Source: SIG578 sp045543635 (GTDB lineage: Bacteria; Bacillota; Clostridia; Oscillospirales; Ruminococcaceae). Taken from it: DNA of 18,102 bases. The DNA lies in contig JAZQMT010000086.1 of NCBI GenBank assembly GCA_045543635.1, positions 1 to 18,102 of the forward strand, read 5' to 3'. A program made the translations under genes and the position numbers. Each line of letters begins with the position of its first letter. The stretch's first letter is position 1. Shown here in pieces: positions 12,671-18,102 of the stretch. Under the pieces are notes generated by a model. The model had not been told where the DNA came from. It was given only the letters and a program-made list of their open reading frames with translations, and did not search any database.

Positions 12671-13579
12671 CTAAAGTGACTCAAGATAACGGCAAGCAGC
12701 CAGAGCGGCAACACTGCCGTCGGCACAGGCGGTAGTCAACTGTCTGACCTGCTTTTTTCGGCAATCGCCTGCAACAAAAATGCCGGAAGTTTTGGTGGTG
12801 CAAGCCTCGTCACAGTCGGCATACCCGTAAGAGTCGAGTTCTATAACATCCTTGAAGGGCTCGTTCTGCGGAGCTAAACCAATTGCAATAAACACGCCGT
12901 CAACTTTAAGGGAGGCACTTTCTCCTGTGTGCTCGTCCTTTATGGTAACGCCCGTGATTTCCTTATCGCCTTCAAAAGCGGCTACCGTTTTACCACAGAG
13001 AATTTTAACATTTTCTTTTTTATAAAGCTGGTCCTGAAGCCGCTTTTCGCCGGTAAGCTCGTCTAAATTTTGAATGATGGTAACACTGCTGCAAAGTTGG
13101 GACAAAAGCACCGCTTCTTGCAGAGCGGAGTTTCCTCCGCCTACAACTGCAACAGCCTTGTCTTTGTAAAATGCACCGTCACAAACGGCGCAGAAAGAGA
13201 TTCCCTCGCCCACAAAATCTTCTTCGCGGGGTAGTCCTAACATTCTGTGCTGCGCGCCTGTTGCGATAATAACAGCTTTAGCTTCATAAGTTTCACTTTC
13301 GCCTATAACACGCTTATGTTGTCCCATATCATCAATAGAGGTAACGGTGTCAATTTCAACTTCGGCTCCATGAGAGAGCACCTGCTCGGTGAGCTTGTCG
13401 GCAAGCTCTGCTCCGCTCAGCTTGTTTTGCGTAGGAAAGTTTTCAACCTGCGGGGAATAGGTGATTTGTCCCCCAAAGCTTCCTTTTTCGATAAGGAGAA
13501 CGGTTTTGTTGGCTCGTAAGGCATAGAGAGCCGCAGTTAAACCTGCGGCTCCTGCGCCGATAATGGCAATATCGTACAT
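12671..13579 (-). CDS. trxB: Thioredoxin reductase
   Basis: A 302-residue low-molecular-weight FAD enzyme that reduces thioredoxin or redoxin disulfides with NAD(P)H. FAD-binding GAGAAG is at 8-13, the redox-active CAVC at 130-133, the pyridine-nucleotide loop GGGNSA at 147-152, and the C-terminal FAD motif GIFVAGDCRKKQVRQLTTACADG near 266-288. The ATG at 13579 has AAGGAGT. It lies 10 nt after the nrdD stop with no promoter between, so it is translated from the nrdD message. That position, next to a NrdD carrying its own redoxin domain, suggests it supplies electrons to that domain; ferredoxin-dependent relatives exist, and the electron donor cannot be told here. Confidence 0.94.
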   Translation of the reverse strand: MYDIAIIGAGAAGLTAALYALRANKTVLLIEKGSFGGQITYSPQVENFPTQNKLSGAELADKLTEQVLSHGAEVEIDTVTSIDDMGQHKRVIGESETYEAKAVIIATGAQHRMLGLPREEDFVGEGISFCAVCDGAFYKDKAVAVVGGGNSALQEAVLLSQLCSSVTIIQNLDELTGEKRLQDQLYKKENVKILCGKTVAAFEGDKEITGVTIKDEHTGESASLKVDGVFIAIGLAPQNEPFKDVIELDSYGYADCDEACTTKTSGIFVAGDCRKKQVRQLTTACADGSVAALAACRYLESL

Positions 13580-13589
13580 AATATACTCC

Positions 13590-15941
13590 TTAGTTTAAGG
13601 ATTCGAGATATTTTTTAATGTCTGAAACTCCTATGAGCTTCTTGTCTCCGACAACAAGTGTGGGAGCCTGCTTAATTCCAAGCTCTTTTACCATATCAGG
13701 TTCATCTTCTGCAAAGAGTTTGTTGTAGCCAACGCCTGATTTATCGAGCAGGGCGGCAGCAATTTTGCAGTTAGGACAGGTTTTGGTTGCAAACAGAACA
13801 GGTTCTCCCGCTACACCGACAGCAACGGCTTCTTCGGCGGGAGCGGCAGCAGCACGCTGGTTTTTGAGAACCGAATTCTCGATGTCATAAACCTTTCTGT
13901 CTTTGTATTCTTGGCTTTTTCCGTCATTCCAGTTTTGAACAGGACGGTAGTAGCCGGTGATACGGGAATAGACTTCGGTTTTCTGTCCACATTCAGGGCA
14001 GGTAAACTGTTCTCCTGTAATGTAACCGTGGTCACGGCAGACCGAGTAGGTGGGCGAAAGCGTGTAGTAGGGCAGCTCGTAGTTTTCTGCAATCTTGCGG
14101 ACAAGGGCAGCAGCCGATTTCCAGGAGGGCATCTTTTCGCCGAGGAAGGCGTGGAAAACCGTTCCTGAAGTATAGAGGGTCTGCAATCCGTCCTGAATAT
14201 CGAGAGCATCGAAAATGTCGGAAGTATAGCCGACGGGCAGATGCGAGGAATTGGTGTAATAGGGCGTAGCGTCCATGTTAGCGGTGATGATGTTGGGATA
14301 ACGCTTAACATCATGCTTTGCAAGCCTGTAAGAGGTGGACTCTGCGGGAGTTGCCTCTAGGTTGTAAAGGTCGCCGTATTGCTCCTGATAGTCCGAAAGG
14401 CGCTCACGCATATGGTTAAGAACTTCTTTGGACCACTCCTGTGTCTCTTTATGGGTCATATCCTTCTGGAGCCATTTGGCATTGAGACCGGCTTCGTTCA
14501 TGCCGACAAGGCCAATGGTAGAGAAGTGGTTATTAAAGGTTCCGAGATAACGCTTGGTATAAGGGTAAAGCCCTTCATCAAGAAGCTTGGTAATAATGGT
14601 TCTCTTAACCTTGAGGGAACGCGCCGAAATATCCATCATGCGGTCTAATCGTTTGTAGAAATCTTCATTGTTTTCCGAAAGGTATGCAAGTCTCGGCATA
14701 TTAATGGTAACAACACCGACAGAGCCGGTGCTCTCGCCGCTTCCGAAGAAACCGCCTGACTTTTTGCGAAGCTCGCGAAGGTCGAGACGCAGGCGGCAGC
14801 ACATGCTGCGGACATCGCTGGGCTGCATATCACTATTGATGTAGTTGGAGAAATAGGGAGTTCCGTATTTGGAGGTCATCTCAAAGAGAAGCTTGTTGTT
14901 CTCGGTTTCCGACCAGTCAAAATCTTTTGTGATGGAATAGGTGGGAATGGGATATTGGAAGCCTCTGCCATTGGCGTCACCTTCAATCATGGTCTCAATA
15001 AATGCGCGGTTGACCATGTCCATTTCCTTTTTGCAGTCTTTATATTTGAAATCCATCTCTTTGCCGCCAACGATAGCATTAAGCTCTGCAAGGTCATTGG
15101 GAACAGTCCAGTCCAAGGTGATGTTGGAGAAGGGAGCCTGCGTTCCCCAGCGGCTGGGGGTGTTGACACCGTAAATAAAGGATTCAATGCATTTTTTAAC
15201 CTGCTCATAACTTAAATTATCAACCTTGACAAAGGGTGCTAAATAGGTGTCAAAGGAGGAGAAAGCCTGTGCGCCTGCCCACTCGTTCTGCATAATTCCG
15301 AGGAAGTTTACCATTTGGTTACAGAGAGTTGCAAGGTGTTTTGCGGGAGCGGAGGTGATCTTTCCGGGAACACCGCCCAGTCCCTCCTGAATGAGCTGTT
15401 TTAATGACCAACCGGCACAATAACCTGTGAGCATCGAAAGGTCATGAATGTGAATGTCGGCATTGCGATGGGCATTGGCAATTTCGTCATCGTAAATTTC
15501 CGATAACCAATAGTTTGCAGTAATAGCGCCCGAGTTGGAAAGGATAAGTCCGCCGACTGAATAGGTAACGGTAGAGTTTTCCTTGACTCTCCAGTCACTA
15601 ACCTTAACATAATTGTCAACAACCTCTTTGTAGTCAAGAATGGTGGAGTTTAAATTACGCAGCTTTTCTCTCTGGCGGCGATAGAGGATATATGCCTTGG
15701 CAACATCGGCATATCCGGCTTGTCCTAATACCTCCTCAACGCTATCCTGAATGTCCTCCACAGCGATGTGAGAGTCCTTTATCTTGGAAGAAAAATCTGC
15801 GGTAACACGTAGCGCAATAAAATCTAAAACGCTGTCGTTATAATCTTTTTCGCAGGCTTCAAATGCCATCTTAATGGCTTCTTTGATCTTGTTGAGATCA
15901 AAGTCAACAATCTTGCCGTCTCTTTTTAACACATTATACAT
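13590..15941 (-). CDS. nrdD: Class III ribonucleotide reductase fused to a redoxin domain
   Basis: A 783-residue oxygen-sensitive glycyl-radical enzyme that makes deoxyribonucleotides from ribonucleoside triphosphates. Order of parts: ATP-cone (1-95, opening VLKRDGKIVDFD) for allosteric control, catalytic barrel (about 100-640), zinc site CRDHG...CPEC, glycyl-radical loop SRITGYYRP (Gly about 663), Ala/Pro linker, then a thioredoxin-fold domain (715-783) with CPNC (Cys722, Cys725) and the cis-Pro stretch IKQAPTLVV. Formate-using NrdD enzymes need no redoxin; a second group is known to use thioredoxin or NrdH-like reductants, and the fusion together with downstream trxB points to that group. 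The ATG at 15941 has AGAGGGG. Promoter and NrdR box lie at 15979-16031. Confidence 0.94.
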   Translation of the reverse strand: MYNVLKRDGKIVDFDLNKIKEAIKMAFEACEKDYNDSVLDFIALRVTADFSSKIKDSHIAVEDIQDSVEEVLGQAGYADVAKAYILYRRQREKLRNLNSTILDYKEVVDNYVKVSDWRVKENSTVTYSVGGLILSNSGAITANYWLSEIYDDEIANAHRNADIHIHDLSMLTGYCAGWSLKQLIQEGLGGVPGKITSAPAKHLATLCNQMVNFLGIMQNEWAGAQAFSSFDTYLAPFVKVDNLSYEQVKKCIESFIYGVNTPSRWGTQAPFSNITLDWTVPNDLAELNAIVGGKEMDFKYKDCKKEMDMVNRAFIETMIEGDANGRGFQYPIPTYSITKDFDWSETENNKLLFEMTSKYGTPYFSNYINSDMQPSDVRSMCCRLRLDLRELRKKSGGFFGSGESTGSVGVVTINMPRLAYLSENNEDFYKRLDRMMDISARSLKVKRTIITKLLDEGLYPYTKRYLGTFNNHFSTIGLVGMNEAGLNAKWLQKDMTHKETQEWSKEVLNHMRERLSDYQEQYGDLYNLEATPAESTSYRLAKHDVKRYPNIITANMDATPYYTNSSHLPVGYTSDIFDALDIQDGLQTLYTSGTVFHAFLGEKMPSWKSAAALVRKIAENYELPYYTLSPTYSVCRDHGYITGEQFTCPECGQKTEVYSRITGYYRPVQNWNDGKSQEYKDRKVYDIENSVLKNQRAAAAPAEEAVAVGVAGEPVLFATKTCPNCKIAAALLDKSGVGYNKLFAEDEPDMVKELGIKQAPTLVVGDKKLIGVSDIKKYLESLN

Positions 15942-15978
15942 AAAGATACACCCCTCTTATAATTTTTAATATGAATCA

Positions 15979-16007
15979 ATCTTAGCATATGGCTCGAATT
16001 TTGTCAA
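15979..16007 (-). promoter_or_regulatory. Sigma-A promoter of nrdD-trxB
   Basis: Minus strand TTGACA (16002-16007), 17-nt spacer, TAAGAT (15979-15984). The NrdR-type box is 8 nt upstream. nrdD can thus be transcribed separately from nrdG. Confidence 0.87.
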
Positions 16008-16015
16008 TAGCAAAA

Positions 16016-16031
16016 CCACAATATATTGTGG
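16016..16031 (-). promoter_or_regulatory. NrdR-type operator upstream of nrdD
   Basis: CCACAATATATTGTGG is a perfect 16-bp palindrome and fits the NrdR-box pattern (core ACAATATATTGT). With its A and T flanks the palindrome extends to 16012-16035, so as RNA it might also end the nrdG transcript. Only one clear box is present, whereas NrdR promoters usually have two about three helical turns apart. Confidence 0.78.
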
Positions 16032-16059
16032 TTTTTTTAAAATATTTTCACAAAATAAG

Positions 16060-16758
16060 CTAAATACCGCGTATTTCGCATTGCTGTGCGAAAGTCAGCG
16101 CTTTGGCTCTCATTTCAAGAAGCAGCTCTTTGCTCGGAGCAGATAGGCCTTCTGATATAAGGTCCCCCGAATCCTGAAAGCATTGCAAAAACCAGCGTTG
16201 TGCGCCCTGTATTTCCTTTCCCGCACTTTCTATATCCGAAAGTGTGTGCAGTTCTTTTACTACCGTTGTTCGAAATTCATATTCTATCTTTCCCGCAAGC
16301 AGGAGCTCTATGCTTTTTTTAAAAGGAAGGAAAAATTCCTGCGCCTCTTTTTTTGGAAATCCACAGGTGAGCGGATATTTTTGCGGCGAGTTTTTTAAAT
16401 CCATTGCCACGTAATCCACAAGATGTTGTGATATAAGCTTTTCCAGCTTTTCGGGAAAGGCGCCGTTTGTATCGAGCTTTATAAGCAAGCCAAGCTCTTT
16501 TATCTTTCGCAGAAAATCCGCCAGATCAGGTTGTAAAAGCGGTTCACCGCCTGTTATGCAAACCCCATCTAAAACGCCGCTGCGTTTTTTTAAAAAATCG
16601 AGAACCTGAGCTTCTGAAAGCTCCCCATCATTTCGCAAAACCAGTGATGCATTGTGGCAAAAGGGACATCGCAGGTTGCAGCCACCTGTGAAAACAGTAG
16701 CAGCAAGCTTATCGGGAAAATCCAGCGCTGTGAGCTTTTGCAGTCCGCGAATGTGCAT
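16060..16758 (-). CDS. nrdG: Anaerobic ribonucleotide reductase activase, radical SAM
   Basis: A 232-residue radical-SAM enzyme that installs the glycyl radical on NrdD. The iron-sulfur motif is CNLRCPFC (Cys27, Cys31, Cys34), followed by ITGGEPLLQ, the SAM-binding GGE, and KLDTNG. The opening IRGLQKLTALDFPDKLAATVFTGGCN is typical of the NrdG2-type activases rather than the shorter E. coli NrdG. The start is the ATG at 16758, with AGGAGG 5-6 nt upstream; a GTG at 16797 falls inside the leader hairpin and lacks an RBS. nrdD follows after a 118-nt gap with its own promoter. Together with nrdD it forms the activase-enzyme pair. Confidence 0.92.
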   Translation of the reverse strand: MHIRGLQKLTALDFPDKLAATVFTGGCNLRCPFCHNASLVLRNDGELSEAQVLDFLKKRSGVLDGVCITGGEPLLQPDLADFLRKIKELGLLIKLDTNGAFPEKLEKLISQHLVDYVAMDLKNSPQKYPLTCGFPKKEAQEFFLPFKKSIELLLAGKIEYEFRTTVVKELHTLSDIESAGKEIQGAQRWFLQCFQDSGDLISEGLSAPSKELLLEMRAKALTFAQQCEIRGI

Positions 16759-16787
16759 GAATATCCTCCTTTCTTTTATCAAATAAA

Positions 16788-16818
16788 TGCGGGGCACCGC
16801 TTTTTTGGCTGCCCCGCA
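16788..16818 (-). promoter_or_regulatory. Stable hairpin in the nrdG leader
   Basis: TGCGGGGCA (16788-16796) pairs 9 bp with TGCCCCGCA (16810-16818); on the minus strand TTTATTTG follows. It lies between the predicted nrdG start (about 16834) and its RBS. It could be a weak attenuator or an mRNA-stabilising 5' hairpin; the T run is interrupted. Confidence 0.5.
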
Positions 16819-16840
16819 CAGGAATTGTTTCTGCTTCTAT

Positions 16841-16867
16841 GTTATACCATATTTTCCATTTTGTCAA
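16841..16867 (-). promoter_or_regulatory. Promoter of nrdG
   Basis: Minus strand TTGACA (16862-16867). The -10 is either TATAAC with 15-nt spacing and extended TGG, or TAACAT with 17-nt spacing. The NrdR-type box is 8 nt upstream, as at nrdD. Confidence 0.75.
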
Positions 16868-16875
16868 TACTTAAA

Positions 16876-16891
16876 ACACAATATATTGTAT
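16876..16891 (-). promoter_or_regulatory. NrdR-type operator upstream of nrdG
   Basis: ACACAATATATTGTAT shares the 13-nt core CACAATATATTGT with the nrdD box and sits at the identical distance (8 nt) from TTGACA, followed by the same AAAT. This indicates joint control of nrdG and nrdD. Confidence 0.75.
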
Positions 16892-16951
16892 ATTTTTTAA
16901 GATTAGTAAGGAAAGTTGTATCTTGACTCAACATATTTTTACAAATAGTGT

Positions 16952-16980
16952 TTGACTTGTGTGGCTGCTTTGGGTATAAT
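16952..16980 (+). promoter_or_regulatory. Sigma-A promoter of the gpsA-like gene
   Basis: TTGACT (16952-16957), 17-nt spacer, TATAAT (16975-16980). Predicted start near 16987; the RBS AAAGGA follows about 35 nt later. Confidence 0.88.
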
Positions 16981-17032
16981 GATAAAAGCATCAAATGGAA
17001 ATAGATGACTTTGTAAAAGAAAGGATGTTTCC

Positions 17033-18058
17033 ATGTCTAAGATAACGGTTATCGGAGCCGGAGTGATGGGAAGCACCGTTGCTTTTCCCGCATGTGATAA
17101 CGGACATAGTGTGTCGCTTGTGGGAACACCGTATGACAGAGAGATCATTGCTCGTCTCAAGCAGGATGGCTACCACTTGGGTTTAAAAAGAAAGCTGCCC
17201 GGCTGTCTCTCATTTTATCAGACAGAAGAGCTTGAAGAGGTTTTAAACCAAAGTGAGCTTGTCGTTGCGGGAATCAGTAGCTTCGGTGTAGACTGGTTTG
17301 CCGATGAAATTCTGCCTCAAATAAAAGACGGAACTCCTGTTTTGCTTGTAACAAAAGGCCTTCATAGTAAAGGAAACGGAGAGCTTTGCTCGTTTGTAGA
17401 TTATTTTGAGGAGCGTTGCTGTGGAAGAGTGCCGTTTTATGCAATCGGCGGTCCTTGCATTAGCCATGAGCTTGCTGACAGACATGATACATTTGTCGGT
17501 ATCTGCGGTTACAGTTCGGAAAATCTTGAAAAGATCCGTAATATGCTGCTCACTCCCTATTATCATATCAACACCACCACCGATGTTGTCGGCTTTGAGA
17601 TAGCCGCCGCTATCAAGAATATCTATGCCCTTGCGGTTTCAATGGCTATCGGTGTTGCCGAGTCAAAGGATGGTCTCGGCTGCCGCCCTCATTTTAACTC
17701 GCAATCGGGTTTGTTTGCACAGAGTATTCGCGAGATGGAAACGATTATAAAAGCCTTTGGCGGAAATCCGGAGGAAAATATAGTTTACGGCGTGGCCGAC
17801 CTCTATATCACCATCGAAAGCGGCAGAAACCGCGAGATCGGTGTCCTTTTGGGCAGGGGCTATACAGTTGATGAGGCTCTTGAAAAACTGCGCGGGATGA
17901 CGCTTGAGTCGGTCAGCGCAGTAAAGGCTCTCTCCGAAGCGCTAAAGCTTAAGTGTGAGCGCGGCGAGTTTGATATTAACAGTATTCCGCTTTTTGCGCA
18001 TGTTAATGAACTTATGTCCGGCAAAAAAACGGTCGATATTCCTTGGGATAACTTTTAA
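17033..18058 (+). CDS. gpsA: NAD(P)-dependent glycerol-3-phosphate dehydrogenase-like protein
   Basis: A 341-residue cytoplasmic dehydrogenase of the GpsA fold, which reduces dihydroxyacetone phosphate to sn-glycerol 3-phosphate for phospholipid synthesis. The Rossmann loop GAGVMG is at 8-13, TKGL with Lys108 fits the substrate pocket, GGPCISHELA (139-148) is the counterpart of the usual GGPSFA segment, and AAIKNIYALA (192-201) carries the expected catalytic Lys195. GRNREIGVLLGRG (264-276) matches the C-terminal RNRxxGxxLGxG signature. Several motifs are looser than in standard GpsA (GAGSWG is GAGVMG, SFA is CIS), so it may belong to a divergent subgroup with a related substrate. The ATG follows AAAGGA. 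The 44 bases after the stop show nothing clear. Confidence 0.82.
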   Translation: MSKITVIGAGVMGSTVAFPACDNGHSVSLVGTPYDREIIARLKQDGYHLGLKRKLPGCLSFYQTEELEEVLNQSELVVAGISSFGVDWFADEILPQIKDGTPVLLVTKGLHSKGNGELCSFVDYFEERCCGRVPFYAIGGPCISHELADRHDTFVGICGYSSENLEKIRNMLLTPYYHINTTTDVVGFEIAAAIKNIYALAVSMAIGVAESKDGLGCRPHFNSQSGLFAQSIREMETIIKAFGGNPEENIVYGVADLYITIESGRNREIGVLLGRGYTVDEALEKLRGMTLESVSAVKALSEALKLKCERGEFDINSIPLFAHVNELMSGKKTVDIPWDNF

Positions 18059-18102
18059 TAAGTCAAAATCCCCCGCTCTTGAGGCACACTTCCTTACGGA
18101 GT

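Noticed and set aside
13811..14323. A 170-residue open frame overlapping nrdD
   Set aside because: Low-complexity Ser/Pro/Thr translation of another frame of nrdD; no RBS or domain.

Overview
The window looks like a chromosomal segment of an anaerobic, spore-forming, low-to-moderate GC Clostridia bacterium, most likely from the Oscillospiraceae/Ruminococcaceae neighbourhood. This is inferred from three things: an oxygen-sensitive glycyl-radical ribonucleotide reductase, a PdaB-type sporulation deacetylase, and sigma-A promoters with strong AGGAGG-type ribosome binding sites. No rRNA or tRNA gene is visible to place it more precisely.

Layout. Positions 1-768 hold the C-terminal two thirds of EF-Tu, followed by a long structured 3' region and a terminator. 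Next come a GNAT acetyltransferase (minus), an unassigned structured small RNA with its own terminator (minus), PdaB (plus) and a SpoU/TrmH-family RNA methyltransferase (minus).

Positions 3681-5967 form an AT-rich island bounded by 34-35 nt imperfect inverted repeats. It contains an orphan terminator and a strong promoter. That promoter drives a heavily structured leader ending in an intrinsic terminator, then a lipoprotein with an RsgI-like domain. Also inside are a small four-helix-bundle protein (S23/Avd-like) and a 174-nt array of short hairpins whose 9-nt spacers pair with one another in nested order. Just outside lies a second, partly homologous lipoprotein (minus).

The right half is ordinary metabolism. 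It carries a membrane-anchored EEP-fold protein that has lost its catalytic residues, a PocR-AraC regulator divergent from nagB, the feoAB ferrous iron operon, a nrdG / nrdD-trxB ribonucleotide reductase cluster on the minus strand, and a gpsA-like dehydrogenase on the plus strand.

Two points connect the genes. In the nrd cluster, nrdG and nrdD each have a NrdR-type palindrome placed exactly 8 nt upstream of a TTGACA -35 box. NrdD carries a C-terminal CPNC redoxin domain, and trxB follows 10 nt later, so a complete thioredoxin-type electron supply for a class III reductase appears to be encoded together. In the island, the four-helix-bundle gene is flanked on both sides by hairpin sequences, and its promoter abuts the array. 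This pairing of protein and folded nucleic acid is the best candidate for an undescribed system in the window.
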